64,000 nucleotides of DNA from Lewinellaceae bacterium. GTDB lineage: Bacteria > Bacteroidota > Bacteroidia > Chitinophagales > Saprospiraceae. Where the stretch lies: NCBI GenBank assembly GCA_020636215.1, contig JACJYG010000004.1:62001-126000 (forward strand). The letters run 5' to 3'. The notes beneath the pieces were generated by a model. It saw nothing but the letters and a program-made list of their open reading frames with translations, was not told where the DNA came from and ran no database searches. Position numbers and translations under genes: made by a program. The first letter of the stretch is position 1. The number at the start of each line of letters is the position of its first letter. Shown one piece after another: positions 26,955-36,510 of this stretch.

Positions 26955-27590
26955 ATGAAAAATATAGCCATGAAAAACCTCCTCCAACGACTCAGTTCCC
27001 TCCTTCTGTTGGTAGTGTTCTTTGTTTTGGCCAGCTGCCAAAAAGAAGAACTCCCCTTCCCGGAGACAACCAATCCTGACGGGGTACAGCAAGTGCTCCT
27101 TAAAGCACCGCCTGCCCCTTTCTGTGAACTGCCGGAATGCAGTATTGCCGTTGCCCGGGAAAAAGAACGCCTGATCCGCCTCGGTGAAGGCCACTGCGGC
27201 GCGATGGTTGCTGCGGTGCCGTGCTGTAGTGATGGACAGCCTACCATGATGATGGTGCAATACCAGACTATGTGCGCCGCCAAGCAAGCCCCCCGGGGAA
27301 ATTTCACCGGCCCGTCCGCTTTGGAAGGCAACGTTTTGGGTATCGATGTTGTCCGTTACGAATGTTTTGCAGGGGGCTCCAGCCTGGCAGTAGTATTCCG
27401 CGACAGCGGGACTCCAATCCCCATCGGCCCCTACCTCTTACACTGGTGGATCGATGGCCAATACATAGGGTCCATGCCGAGGCTGGAATGTGCTGAAGGC
27501 AAATCGGCCTGGCTCCTCCTACTCAATATGTGGGAAGGCCAAAAGTACTTCTTCGAAATCCCATTGTATTCGGGCACTGAAGACCTTTAA
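26955..27590 (+). CDS. Lipoprotein of unknown function, cysteine-rich
   Basis: 211 residues from ATG 26955; ATG 26970 would also work and gives a shorter signal. The lipoprotein signal (LLQRLSSLLLLVVFFVLASC) ends in the lipobox LASC followed by QKEE. The mature part holds many cysteines: FCELPEC, GHCGAM and PCCSDG, and later MCAAK, YECFAG and LECAEG, spaced as if for disulfides. No catalytic motif or family is recognised. The context gives no hint; it stands alone between repeat-rich DNA and the PUR-protein gene. Confidence 0.75.
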   Translation: MKNIAMKNLLQRLSSLLLLVVFFVLASCQKEELPFPETTNPDGVQQVLLKAPPAPFCELPECSIAVAREKERLIRLGEGHCGAMVAAVPCCSDGQPTMMMVQYQTMCAAKQAPRGNFTGPSALEGNVLGIDVVRYECFAGGSSLAVVFRDSGTPIPIGPYLLHWWIDGQYIGSMPRLECAEGKSAWLLLLNMWEGQKYFFEIPLYSGTEDL

Positions 27591-27643
27591 ATTCAAGCGT
27601 TAGAACGTTTTTGAGGCGCTTGTATAGATTGCCAGTCAATTTT

Positions 27644-27673
27644 TTTGAATTTTTCCACAATTAATTACTTTTG
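27644..27673 (+). promoter_or_regulatory. Promoter of the PUR-family gene
   Basis: TTTG at 27644-27647, an 18-base spacer and TACTTTTG at 27666-27673 fit the consensus well. The start codon is 38 bases downstream. Confidence 0.7.
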
Positions 27674-27710
27674 TATGGGAGTAATATTTCATTAACTAAA
27701 TTCAACCAAC

Positions 27711-28148
27711 GTGGATAACGAGAGAAACCAAAGAAGATTTGAGAGTGTGTACTCCAAGAAAGTGCGGGCAGGTAAGAGGAGGACCTACTTCTTTGATGTG
27801 CGGAAGACAAAAGGGGAGGACTTCTATGTGACGCTGACTGAAAGCACCAAAAAATTTAATGGTGATGGGTACGAGCGGCATAAAATCTTTCTCTACAAAG
27901 AAGACTTCAACCGTTTCCTCGGAAGCCTTCAGGATGCCATTAACCACGTTAAAGAAAACCTGATGCCGGAATACGATTACGACGAATACGACCGCCGCCA
28001 ACAAGAATACGAAGATTCTCTTGAAGATGACAACTACCAAAGTAACCGTGTCCATGATTTTGAAGCGGAAAATAATGGCTCAGAAGCTGTAGAGCCCCAA
28101 CCGAAACGCAATTTCGAAGCCGGGGCCGACGATGAGATGTCCTGGTAA
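27711..28148 (+). CDS. PUR family DNA/RNA-binding protein (DUF3276)
   Basis: 145 residues from GTG 27711. The conserved PUR domain lies at about 7-85: FESVYSKKVRAGKRRTYFFD, KGEDFYVTLTES, and HKIFLYKEDFNRFLGSL. These proteins fold like the repeats of eukaryotic Pur-alpha and bind single-stranded nucleic acid; in Borrelia a homologue acts as a regulator. The C-terminal 60 residues are acidic and low in complexity (YDYDEYDRRQQEYEDSLEDD), a common addition. It is monocistronic, with a good promoter and a strong terminator. The family is nearly universal in Bacteroidota. Confidence 0.93.
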   Translation: MDNERNQRRFESVYSKKVRAGKRRTYFFDVRKTKGEDFYVTLTESTKKFNGDGYERHKIFLYKEDFNRFLGSLQDAINHVKENLMPEYDYDEYDRRQQEYEDSLEDDNYQSNRVHDFEAENNGSEAVEPQPKRNFEAGADDEMSW

Positions 28149-28156
28149 CAGGACGC

Positions 28157-28192
28157 AAAAAAAAGCGCGGGGCATTGCTCCGCGCTTTTTTT
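28157..28192 (+). terminator. Intrinsic terminator of the PUR-family gene
   Basis: A nine-pair stem AAAGCGCGG/CCGCGCTTT with a 9-base loop is followed by T residues. The A-run before it makes it usable from the other side as well. Confidence 0.9.
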
Positions 28193-28260
28193 ATTCACCA
28201 GTTATCGAAGGTGCCGCCTCCTCAGGCCGCTACCTTCTTTTTATCTGAACCAGGCCAACC

Positions 28261-28827
28261 TTAAATCCGGATACTAAGCCCTACCGTAGCCAGAGAAACG
28301 CCGTACCCAAGCTCTCCGAAAATCCCGGCTTTGGGCGTCAGGCTATACCGCCCGCCGAGAAAACCGGTCATCAACATTTTTCCGGAAACTGCTCTGATGT
28401 TCTTCTCACTTTTGACCTTCTCAATGTCCCCCTGCATCATGTCGATTTTGGAGATACTATAGCCAGCCGACAAGCCACCGTAAACATTCCAGGGCCCCAT
28501 CTGACTACTGCGAGCAGCCAGGCGAAGGCCGAAAATGGAAAAGCGGTTGCTCCATTGCGCCGTGCTGCCGTCCCGGAGGGCCCGCGCATCCGTTTCCGTG
28601 ACAGAGAACCCGGCGTAAGCCCCTATACTGAAGTGCTCCACCACCTGATAATCGGCGGTAAGGCTGAGGGGAGGTGTCTTTACCTTGCCGGCGTCCTTTA
28701 CAAAAGTAGGCAGCATGCCCATACCGGCGTTGAGGTCCAGGTAGTTTTTCTTGGGCCTTTGGCTTTGCGCGTTCAACAATTGGGCCAAGGCAAAAAGGGT
28801 GATCGAGAGCAGCATCAATTTCTTCAT
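28261..28827 (-). CDS. Small outer-membrane beta-barrel protein
   Basis: 188 residues with a signal peptide (MKKLMLLSITLFALAQLLNA). The mature part alternates strands typical of an 8-stranded barrel of the OmpA/OmpX type: YLDLNAGMGMLPTF, LSLTADYQVVEHFSIGAYAG, WNVYGGLSAGYSIS, and FLGGRYSLTPKAGIFGELGY. It ends in a hydrophobic strand (VSLATVGLSIRI). It should sit in the outer membrane. Ligand and function are unknown. It converges with the PUR-family gene across that gene's terminator. Confidence 0.85.
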   Translation of the reverse strand: MKKLMLLSITLFALAQLLNAQSQRPKKNYLDLNAGMGMLPTFVKDAGKVKTPPLSLTADYQVVEHFSIGAYAGFSVTETDARALRDGSTAQWSNRFSIFGLRLAARSSQMGPWNVYGGLSAGYSISKIDMMQGDIEKVKSEKNIRAVSGKMLMTGFLGGRYSLTPKAGIFGELGYGVSLATVGLSIRI

Positions 28828-29567
28828 GTTTTTGATATTTTAGGTTGTTTAATAGGGATTTAGGTTGCATTGTTGGCTGCTTTTTGTGGCTCTATGCAGC
28901 AGGTATTCGGACGCAAGCCCCGAGAATAGCAGGCAATAGATCGCCACCCCGGGAATTGGCAACTGCCAGCCCACCAGCTTACTTTGAACGAGACAAAAAA
29001 CAGCCCCATAACAGGCGTTAACTACCTGCCATATACTGCAATGCCACTAAAAACTGCGTGAGAACCTTACAAGGGTACAGGATTGAAACCAGTACCTGTT
29101 TTTTATTTTTCCTCTTCCCAGGCTTTTCCCTAAACCATGAACGGAAAGCAGCGCTAGCCGGAAGTTCTCCTCCCTTTATTGATTGCTCAATGTATAATGA
29201 TTGACGATAAAAAGTCAAACGAGGTTGGGTTAATTCAACAAAAATTAATCTTAGCCTAAATTCTTTAACTTTTTAATGATGTTTAGAAAACAATAAGATG
29301 ATCATCTTGTCTATTTCAATTTGCTGTTTTTTTTATTTTCCCGCCAACACAATTCCACAAAAGTCAGGCTCCTGACCGGAATACCAACGGCATGGTGCTT
29401 TTGCACCAGACAAAGGTGCACCTTCTAAGTAAGTAAAACCGGGACATTTTGGGCGAAATGTGGAAAAAAATGGAGATTATTCCTTTTTCAACACCCTCAA
29501 GATCAAGGCTTTAAAGGAATGTTTTATCACAATTTTTTTCCTCTTTAGTTAATAACAAGGCAAACTC
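28828..29567. other. 740-bp intergenic region, no gene seen
   Basis: AT-rich from 29220 on. It holds a 6-bp hairpin TGGTGC-tttt-GCACCA (29393-29408) followed by the palindrome GGTGCACC (29415-29422). I see no promoter with both elements and no reading frame with protein-like composition. Confidence 0.4.
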
Positions 29568-29630
29568 CATACTCCATGCCCTATGCTCCATGCACTATGC
29601 TCCATGCTCCATGCTCTATGCTCCATGCTA
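29568..29630. repeat. 7-bp array ATGCTCC
   Basis: About eight to nine units of ATGCTCC and variants (ATGCACT, ATGCTCT). They overlap the stop of the VWA gene, which reads leftward into the array. Confidence 0.65.
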
Positions 29631-31727
29631 ATACCCCCCAAAATAGCGTCGCAGGAACCACTCCACGCTCAGCAGGCTGAGCAGCAGGAAGAAGATCCAC
29701 TTGAGATTAATAGCCGGCCGGGTTTTCGAAGTTTCGTAGATCACCGGTTTGACGACACCCCTTGCGCGGATCAATTCAGGGATACGGCCCATTTCTGCAG
29801 GGTAGAGCATCTGGCCGCCGTACTGCTCACTAAGCAGGCGCAGCATGCCATGGTCGGCCGTGGTGGCATAAGACTCCAGTTGGATGGGCTGCACGCTGAA
29901 CTGGCCGTTGTAGGAAAGATTCTCGCCATTGTAATTGGTAGAAGCCCGGTAGCTATAGTTCCCGACCGGAAGGATGCCGGCATTGAGCTGATAAGTATTG
30001 CCCGACTTGTTGAAGGTATAGCTGAAGTCTTTCCCTTCACTGTCTGTGATTACCAGGCTGGCGTCGGGGTCGTTGACCAGTTCAAAGCTTTGGTTGTAAA
30101 GCTCGGCGTCGAAGGCGATATTTTCATTCTCATTGAAGATATTCTTATTGAGGCTGGCCCGAAAGCGGCGTTTATCCTCCTTAATGCTGAGGTATTGCAC
30201 TGTTTTCGTTGCCAGCTCATCAAATATCTCGTGGTTTTGGTGCTGCAGATAGTCGAATAGCCGCCATTTCCAGATGCCCTCGCCACAGAAAACGCCCACC
30301 TTGGCCTGGCCCTGTTGCCCCAACACCAGTAGCGGGTAGCGGGTGTCGATCTTGCCGATACGCTGATTGAGCAGCACCTGGCCATCACCGGAAACACTGT
30401 ATTCTCCAAATGGAGCGATCACGGGCGGGAAATTGATGAGGTTATCCTGGAGCGGTTCTGAAAGTTTGAACAGGGTAAAATTGGGAGCCATGCGGGCCTG
30501 CACTTCGTTGATATTGTCGCCGCCGGCGCGGATATCCACCAGGTTTTGAATCTGGTTAAGGCGGCTGAGGTTCGTTTGGGCCCCTATGATGAACAAGCGG
30601 GAGATATTTTTCTGCGTGAGGGTATTGAGCACGCCGGCAGCATCATTGGTTCGGCTGGGCAACTGGTGCAGGATGACAAAATCATAATCGCCCACATTTT
30701 CTTTCAGGCCGTTGATGTAGTCTACCTTGACTTCATAGTTTTTGTTGCTGGACACAGCCTGACGGATGGCAGCTATATCGGGATGAGGAGAATTAGCTAA
30801 CAGCAGTATTTTCTGTCGGGCATCCAGCACATCCAGGAAGATATCCTTAACATTATTGACGGTACTGGCTTCCCCCTGTATTTCACTAAGCACTACCCGA
30901 TAGCGTTGGACACCGGCCTTGTTGGCGTCCAGAACGAACTCTTTGGTCTCGAAAAAGTCGTTGCTGCCGATACTGACCGGGAATTGCTGAAGCAGGCTGG
31001 TGCTGTTGCCCTCCACTTTGTAGACACTGAGCCGGCTGTTGCTGCCGGCAGCGTTCTCTGCTGCAATATCGGCCTGCACGCTGAATTTGTCTCCAAGATA
31101 GGCAATACGGTTGTGGAACAGCCTTCGGATCACCAGGTCGCGCTTGGGGGTCGTATCGCCCAGGGCAACGGTATAAACCGGCGCTCCCAGCTTGTTGGCG
31201 GTATAAACAGGATTGCTCCCTTCATTGTAGATACCATCGGTAGCCAGAATGACGGCGCCCAGGTTCTGGTTGCTGTACAGATCATACACGGTGGAAAGAA
31301 CCGAGGAGATATTGCTTAACTTGTCGTTAAACTTAAAGTCGATGCCCTCCCGAACACTACTGCCAAAAGCGTATTCCTTGAGGTCATACTGCTGGCCCAA
31401 TTCTTCCCGCAGTTGTTCCAACGACCGCCGGTAGGTGGCTTGCTGTTCCTCATTCATTTCCGCCGCCACGGATTCCGATTCGTCCTGCGCCAGAATAACC
31501 ACCGGTTTTTTTACTTCCGTGATCAGGCTCTTGAGCAGGGGCGTAAGCAGCAGCAGAGCAATGCCGGTGACCGTCAGGAACCGGAAGGCGCCCAAAAGGC
31601 TATTCAGATAACGCGACTGCTCGTGGAAGGACTTGTCCCGGAAGTACAGAAAAACTGCATATCCCAGGCCGAGCATTACACAGAGGATGACGTACCAGGA
31701 TGGATATTGAAAGGTGATATTTTCCAT
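29628..31727 (-). CDS. Membrane protein with von Willebrand A-like domain
   Basis: 699 residues from ATG 31727 (MENITFQYPSWYVIL). Two membrane helices lie at the N-terminus (about 10-27 and 43-66). The next region is VWA-like (about 75-240; PVVILAQDESESV, AVILATDGIYNEGSNP). The MIDAS motif is altered (D-x-S-x-S read as DESES). A central part resembles class I amidotransferase folds (YDFVILHQLPSRTN). The long beta-rich domain ends in a last helix (NLKWIFFLLLSLLSVEWFL). The architecture is that of the large membrane VWA proteins of Bacteroidota, of unknown function, with the bulk outside the inner membrane. It is divergent from the 32001 gene. Confidence 0.82.
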   Translation of the reverse strand: MENITFQYPSWYVILCVMLGLGYAVFLYFRDKSFHEQSRYLNSLLGAFRFLTVTGIALLLLTPLLKSLITEVKKPVVILAQDESESVAAEMNEEQQATYRRSLEQLREELGQQYDLKEYAFGSSVREGIDFKFNDKLSNISSVLSTVYDLYSNQNLGAVILATDGIYNEGSNPVYTANKLGAPVYTVALGDTTPKRDLVIRRLFHNRIAYLGDKFSVQADIAAENAAGSNSRLSVYKVEGNSTSLLQQFPVSIGSNDFFETKEFVLDANKAGVQRYRVVLSEIQGEASTVNNVKDIFLDVLDARQKILLLANSPHPDIAAIRQAVSSNKNYEVKVDYINGLKENVGDYDFVILHQLPSRTNDAAGVLNTLTQKNISRLFIIGAQTNLSRLNQIQNLVDIRAGGDNINEVQARMAPNFTLFKLSEPLQDNLINFPPVIAPFGEYSVSGDGQVLLNQRIGKIDTRYPLLVLGQQGQAKVGVFCGEGIWKWRLFDYLQHQNHEIFDELATKTVQYLSIKEDKRRFRASLNKNIFNENENIAFDAELYNQSFELVNDPDASLVITDSEGKDFSYTFNKSGNTYQLNAGILPVGNYSYRASTNYNGENLSYNGQFSVQPIQLESYATTADHGMLRLLSEQYGGQMLYPAEMGRIPELIRARGVVKPVIYETSKTRPAINLKWIFFLLLSLLSVEWFLRRYFGGY

Positions 31728-31923
31728 GGAATTTTTTTTGCCTATTTGCCGTTCGGACTGCGAATTTAGGGATATTGTAGCACTTGCCAGCCCTTGAAGG
31801 GCTATTTTGGAATAATAACGGTTTTGGAGGGGATGGGGTTGCTTACCATGCCTTAGTAATCTGCTACCTCCATTAAACCATAAGTCGGCCTCCAGGCTTG
31901 AGATCGGCGAAACGGGCCAAAAA

Positions 31924-31937
31924 TGTGTAATTTTACA
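31924..31937. promoter_or_regulatory. Possible operator palindrome
   Basis: GTGTAA-TT-TTACAC lies in the divergent gap between the VWA gene and the 32001 gene, 64 bases before the latter's start. It has the form of a small dimer-binding site. I see no consensus promoter next to it. Confidence 0.25.
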
Positions 31938-32000
31938 CTTCTTAACATACTTTTTCTTCCTTGCGCTTGTTACAAAGAATACATAAAACAACAACGACCT

Positions 32001-33278
32001 ATGAAGAAGATTGGACTGGGGCTCCTATTGATCGTATTGGCCCTGAAGCTTCAGGCAGCGTACATCCTGCTGCCGATGGATGCAGAATCGCAGAAAGACC
32101 ATCTCAAGGCATACGGTATCACCTATTGGGTGCTCGAAAAAGGTTCGGAAGCCTGGTGGCTGTTGAATTACCGGGGCGGCAGCTTTGCCTTTCCCCACAA
32201 CCGGGAATTCGAAAAGGAATGCCTGACCCGTGGCGTAAGCTATGAGATCATTCCCGATGCGCAGTTCAATAAGATCATTAACGATATTTCCGATCCGGAA
32301 GTCAACATGGATGCGATGAAGCTGGAGAAGGCGCCCAAGATCGCAGTCTATACTCCCGAGGTAAACGCCAAAGGGGAAAAAGTACAACCCTGGGATGATG
32401 CTGTAACCCTGGTGCTCACCTACGCCGAGATCCCTTACACCACCATCTACGATAAGGAGGTGATCAACAATGAATTGGTCAAGTACGACTGGTTGCACCT
32501 GCACCACGAAGACTTTACCGGCCAGTACGGCCGTTTTTACCGCTCCTTCAACAACCAGCCCTGGTACCGCGAAAACCAACGCCGGATGGAAGAACTGGCG
32601 CATGAACTGGGCTTCAGCAAAGTCTCCCAGCTCAAGCTGGCGGTAGTGAAGAAGATCAAGGAATATGTGGTGGGCGGCGGCTTTATGTTTGCTATGTGCT
32701 CCGCTACCGATACTTACGATATCGCCCTTGCCGCCGAAGGGATCGACATCTGCGCTGAGATGTACGATGGCGACCCCATGGACCCCAACGCACAGAGCAA
32801 GCTGGATTTCAGCAAGACCTTTGCTTTCGAAAATTTTCAGCTTTCCCGCAACCCACTGGAATATGAATACTCCAGTATTGACCACAGTCGCGGGCGCAAC
32901 ATCAATCCAGAGCAGGACTACTTCACCCTTTTCGACTTCTCCGCCAAATGGGACCCTGTACCTACTATGCTGACGCAAAACCACACCCGCACCGTCAAGG
33001 GGTTTATGGGCCAGACCACTGCTTTCTCTAAGGAATTCATCAAGTCGAACGTACTGATCATGGGAGAAAATAAGCCGGCTCGGGAAGCCCGCTATATCCA
33101 TGGCAACTACGGACAAGGCTTCTGGACTTTCTACGGCGGACACGACCCGGAAGACTACCGCCACTACGTGCACGACCCGGAAACCGACCTTAGCCTGCAC
33201 CCCAACTCACCGGGCTACCGGCTCATTCTGGATAATGTACTGTTCCCCGCCGCCAAGAAAAAGAACCGGAAAACGTGA
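32001..33278 (+). CDS. Secreted amidotransferase-fold-like protein (often labelled asparagine synthetase B)
   Basis: 425 residues from ATG 32001, with a short signal peptide (MKKIGLGLLLIVLALKLQA). It resembles a Bacteroidota family that databases often label asparagine synthetase B, but neither the Ntn glutaminase cysteine nor the ATP-pyrophosphatase loop SGGxDS is visible. The body reads PKIAVYTPEVNAKGEK, VTLVLTYAEIPYTTIYDKE and YDWLHLHHEDFTGQYG, then GGGFMFAMCSATDTYDIALA and YGQGFWTFYGGHDPEDY. That order suits a class I glutamine amidotransferase or ThuA-like fold. A peri- or extracytoplasmic role is implied by the signal peptide. I treat the function as unknown. Confidence 0.7.
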   Translation: MKKIGLGLLLIVLALKLQAAYILLPMDAESQKDHLKAYGITYWVLEKGSEAWWLLNYRGGSFAFPHNREFEKECLTRGVSYEIIPDAQFNKIINDISDPEVNMDAMKLEKAPKIAVYTPEVNAKGEKVQPWDDAVTLVLTYAEIPYTTIYDKEVINNELVKYDWLHLHHEDFTGQYGRFYRSFNNQPWYRENQRRMEELAHELGFSKVSQLKLAVVKKIKEYVVGGGFMFAMCSATDTYDIALAAEGIDICAEMYDGDPMDPNAQSKLDFSKTFAFENFQLSRNPLEYEYSSIDHSRGRNINPEQDYFTLFDFSAKWDPVPTMLTQNHTRTVKGFMGQTTAFSKEFIKSNVLIMGENKPAREARYIHGNYGQGFWTFYGGHDPEDYRHYVHDPETDLSLHPNSPGYRLILDNVLFPAAKKKNRKT

Positions 33279-33365
33279 TGCCCTGAGGATATGGGATAAA
33301 GTAGGAGTTATCCTGGGGTTTAGGAAAATTGCGGAATAACGAGCCAGTCTCTAGTGCCGCAGCGC

Positions 33366-33416
33366 CAGAGAGGCCGTATGTTTATCCGCTTAGCCGCGTA
33401 ATATGCGGCCTCTCTG
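33366..33416. terminator. Strong hairpin between convergent genes
   Basis: CAGAGAGGCCGTAT (33366-33379) pairs over 14 positions, one of them G-U, with ATGCGGCCTCTCTG (33403-33416) around a 23-base loop. It lies between the 32001 gene and the convergent MFS gene and could stop or stabilise both transcripts. There is no T-run. Confidence 0.5.
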
Positions 33417-33464
33417 AGGGTAGCACCGCTAATGTGTGGCTCTAAAATTCGGGATGGCTCCTAT

Positions 33465-34790
33465 TTACTCCTCCCTGAACCTTGTAAAGACCAGGCCCGC
33501 GATCAAACAAAGCAGCCCGCCCAGGATAGAAGCCAGTCGGATACCGAGGTCGTTAAAAGGATCTTTGCCCCAGAGTGTGAGGATAGCGAAGGTCATGATG
33601 CCCAGGGTCTGGCCCAGTTTGGTCGAAAAATTGCGCACCGCAAAGAACATAGCCTCCTTCTGCTGCCCCGTTTCCTGGCCATCCCGCTCGGAAATATCGG
33701 CGATGATGGCGAAAGGCAGGATGCCCAGGAAGGCCGTTGGCACGGCGGCCAGCAGGGCAAAGCCAAAAATCTGCACCCGCGGCCCCAAAGGGATCTTTCC
33801 CAGAAAGGCCACCCCCAGCATGAGTGCGCCCAACGCCAGAAGCGACCAGATCACCAGCCGGCGTTTCCCAAAACGGACGGCAAGCCGGATAACCAAGGGG
33901 TAAAAAAGTAGCGAAGTCCCCACCATCACCCCCATCACCTGGCCTCCCACCGATTCTTCCAGCATCAACAACACCTTGACTAAGTACAACATGCTGCTAC
34001 TGATAATGGTAAGCGCCACGAAATAGGAAAAATCAGCCGTGATGAAGATCAGAAAATTCCGGTGGGTCAGTATGCGCTTTAAGGCGGTACCTAAATTGAC
34101 CGAGGCCGGGCGGCTGGTACAATCGCGGGATTCATTAATTGAAAAAATAGGGATCACCATGAAAAGGCCGCTAAGCAGGTATAAGCTCCCGATAGCCATT
34201 TGAAAGGCCGTATGCCGGTTCAATAAGCCGAAGTTGCTTTGAATGATATCGGCCAGTAGAGGCGTTTGAGAAGAAATGATAATTCCCAAAACAAAGGCAA
34301 GCGACAGCCAGGCCGACAGGCGGATCTTAGCCTCCCTGCTCTCCGCCAGTTCCGGTAGCAAGGCATTGTAGGGAATGATATATACCGTCAAGGAAAGGTA
34401 AAAGGCGCCCTGCATACCCGCCAACCACCACACATTGCGGTAGCTTTCCAGATAGTCCAACGGGAAAAAGATCAGCATCCCGAAGAACACGGAAGGGAAG
34501 ACAGCCACTTTCATAAAAGGTATCCTCCGGCCCCCCGGATGGTGGGAACGATCGCTGAAATAGGCCAGCAATGGGTCGGTAACAGCATCCAACAAACGGC
34601 CACTGGCGGCAATGAGCGACAAGAGTGTGAAAATACCCAGAACGGTGACTTGCGGAATCAACTGCCCCATACCGGAATTATTGGGCGGCACATAAAAATA
34701 GATCAGCATGACCGCGATGATATTGATCATGATCGACCAGCCCAACATGCCAAAGGCATATCCAATCTGCCGCCTGGTTGATAAAGCCAC
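33465..34790 (-). CDS. MFS transporter, GPH (MFS_2) type
   Basis: 441 residues from GTG 34790, which gives MALSTRRQIGYAFGMLGWS, the usual first line of glycoside-pentoside-hexuronide cation symporters. A TTG 20 codons further out is possible but atypical. About twelve hydrophobic helices are visible. The family motif between helices 2 and 3 is present (LLDAVTDPLLAYFSDRSHHPGGRRIP), as is its weaker repeat in the second half (LAVRFGKRRLVIW). These carriers move sugars or related solutes with H+ or Na+. The substrate cannot be inferred from neighbours. Confidence 0.88.
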   Translation of the reverse strand: MALSTRRQIGYAFGMLGWSIMINIIAVMLIYFYVPPNNSGMGQLIPQVTVLGIFTLLSLIAASGRLLDAVTDPLLAYFSDRSHHPGGRRIPFMKVAVFPSVFFGMLIFFPLDYLESYRNVWWLAGMQGAFYLSLTVYIIPYNALLPELAESREAKIRLSAWLSLAFVLGIIISSQTPLLADIIQSNFGLLNRHTAFQMAIGSLYLLSGLFMVIPIFSINESRDCTSRPASVNLGTALKRILTHRNFLIFITADFSYFVALTIISSSMLYLVKVLLMLEESVGGQVMGVMVGTSLLFYPLVIRLAVRFGKRRLVIWSLLALGALMLGVAFLGKIPLGPRVQIFGFALLAAVPTAFLGILPFAIIADISERDGQETGQQKEAMFFAVRNFSTKLGQTLGIMTFAILTLWGKDPFNDLGIRLASILGGLLCLIAGLVFTRFREE

Positions 34791-34929
34791 CTGTTCGATA
34801 TTTTTTAGTTTGATTTGAGCAAGTGGCAAGATGCAAACTAATCCGGCCAAGTCAGAATTTTTTTTCTAACTTTTACGACTTCCTCGCCCTTTGGTTGTTT
34901 CTATTATCGAAAATGAAAAAATCTAGACT

Positions 34930-36090
34930 ATGCCAAATCAACTTCGCATTTTACTATGGATCGCCCTTCTGGGCCTTGGCTTTTTCGCCGGCGTTGCCTG
35001 GAAAGGGAAAGATGCTCCGGCCGAGGCCGAAAAAGATTCCGCCATCATTAGCGATAATGGCAATGCAGTGGAACCATCCGCCTCCCTGCCTGCTGCCCGA
35101 AAAACGGCAGCCTCCAACGGGTTGAACCCCGAAGAGCTTGCCAATATCAAGCTGTTTGAAGACGCGGCTCCTTCGGTATGCTTTATTACAACTTCTAACG
35201 TTCGAACGGATTATTTCACCCGAAACGTTACGGAAATTCCCCGTGGCACCGGCTCTGGTTTTGTATGGGATATGAAAGGCCATATTGTCACCAACTATCA
35301 CGTTATCCAGGGCGCCGACCGCGCTACTGTTACATTGGCGGACCGTTCTACCTGGGAAGCCAAGCTCGTGGGCATCGCTCCGGAAAAAGACCTGGCGGTG
35401 CTGCTGATCGAAGCCCCCCGGAATACGCTCAGCCCCATTCCCATTGGCGTTTCCGAAGACCTTCGCGTCGGCCAGTCGGTCTATGCTATTGGCAACCCCT
35501 TCGGATTAGACCAAACCCTCACGACGGGCATCGTCAGTGCTTTGGGCCGGGAGATTGAATCTGTGGCCGGCATTCCTATCCGGGATGTAATTCAGACCGA
35601 TGCCGCGATCAACCCGGGTAACTCCGGCGGGCCCCTCCTGGATTCCTCCGGGCGCCTCATCGGGGTCAATACAGCCATTTTCAGCCCCTCGGGCGCCTCG
35701 GCCGGCATTGGCTTTTCCATCCCGGTTGATGTAGTGCGCTGGGTGGTGCCCGAACTAATCGAATACGGGAAACTCACCCGGCCTTCTCTGGGCGTGGAGC
35801 TGGCCCGTCAGCAGATTGTTACGCGATTGGGGCTGGAAGGCGCCCTGGTGATCTACGTGGAAGAGGGCAGCACCGCCGAGCGGGCTGGTATCCGCCCCAC
35901 TACCCGCGACCGCTATGGCTCTATTCGCCTGGGTGACATCATCATTGGGCTGGGGAAGGAACAGATAAAATCCAATAACGATTTGCTGCTTGCCCTGGAA
36001 AAACACAAACCGGGAGAACTTGTATCCGTACGCCTGCTTCGGGATAACAAAGAAATTGAAGTGAACTTGGAACTGGAGCAGACAAAATGA
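34930..36090 (+). CDS. HtrA/Deg-type serine protease with one PDZ domain
   Basis: 386 residues. An N-terminal signal or anchor helix (RILLWIALLGLGFFAGVAW) places it in the periplasm. The trypsin-like domain has the full triad H124 (TNYHVIQG), D154 (PEKDLAVLLI) and S232 (NPGNSGGP). A single PDZ domain follows (about 290-380; RPSLGVELARQQIV, then IRLGDIIIGLGKEQI). This is the DegS-like layout of one PDZ and a membrane anchor; DegP has two PDZ domains. Such proteases degrade misfolded envelope proteins or start sigma-factor release. It is divergent from the MFS gene. Confidence 0.94.
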   Translation: MPNQLRILLWIALLGLGFFAGVAWKGKDAPAEAEKDSAIISDNGNAVEPSASLPAARKTAASNGLNPEELANIKLFEDAAPSVCFITTSNVRTDYFTRNVTEIPRGTGSGFVWDMKGHIVTNYHVIQGADRATVTLADRSTWEAKLVGIAPEKDLAVLLIEAPRNTLSPIPIGVSEDLRVGQSVYAIGNPFGLDQTLTTGIVSALGREIESVAGIPIRDVIQTDAAINPGNSGGPLLDSSGRLIGVNTAIFSPSGASAGIGFSIPVDVVRWVVPELIEYGKLTRPSLGVELARQQIVTRLGLEGALVIYVEEGSTAERAGIRPTTRDRYGSIRLGDIIIGLGKEQIKSNNDLLLALEKHKPGELVSVRLLRDNKEIEVNLELEQTK

Positions 36091-36185
36091 GCTTTTGTCA
36101 TCTAAAAAACAGCTTTGAAAACTTTTTTTCAGAATTGCTGTTACAACTCAAAAAAAACGTACATTGACTCTTGTAGTCAGTGATT

Positions 36186-36201
36186 TGTGATGTTAATCAC
36201 A
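36186..36201 (+). promoter_or_regulatory. CRP/FNR-family binding site
   Basis: TGTGA-TGTTAA-TCACA is a perfect match to the TGTGA-N6-TCACA consensus of CRP-family activators. Its centre (36193.5) is about 41-42 bases before the predicted start point (about 36235), the position of a class II activator site. Confidence 0.6.
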
Positions 36202-36223
36202 GTGTAAGTTTAAAAATTCTTAC

Positions 36224-36231
36224 TACCTTTG
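36224..36231 (+). promoter_or_regulatory. -7 element of the 36235 RNA
   Basis: TACCTTTG is a perfect -7 box. There is no TTG 17-23 bases upstream, which fits a promoter that depends on the activator site at 36186-36201. Confidence 0.6.
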
Positions 36232-36409
36232 CACTACTGAAAAGCTATTAAAAGAAGTAGCAAAAAAAATAAAGTTTTTTTTAAAAAAAATGTGACCCTG
36301 GCAATCAACTGCGTCTAAAATTACGAAATCAAGAGGTGAAAGCCTCGCTTCAACAGAGAAGCAAAAGTCAAATTTCAAGGGGAATGCAGTTGTTTTCAGC
36401 CAGGGTAAG

Positions 36410-36466
36410 ATGAAGAGTGAAAAGTGGCAAGGGGAATTTCCCTGGTTGAAACAACATTTTGATTAG
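36410..36466 (+). CDS. Possible 18-residue peptide inside the candidate RNA
   Basis: ATG 36410 to TAG 36466 encodes MKSEKWQGEFPWLKQHFD. It begins immediately after the long-range stem of the candidate RNA. There is no ribosome-binding signal to judge by, as is usual in Bacteroidota. It could be a leader peptide, a dual-function RNA, or chance. Confidence 0.2.
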   Translation: MKSEKWQGEFPWLKQHFD

Positions 36467-36510
36467 GAAAGGTTTTCATGATATGAATATGGGTTTTAGG
36501 TGTTTTTCTC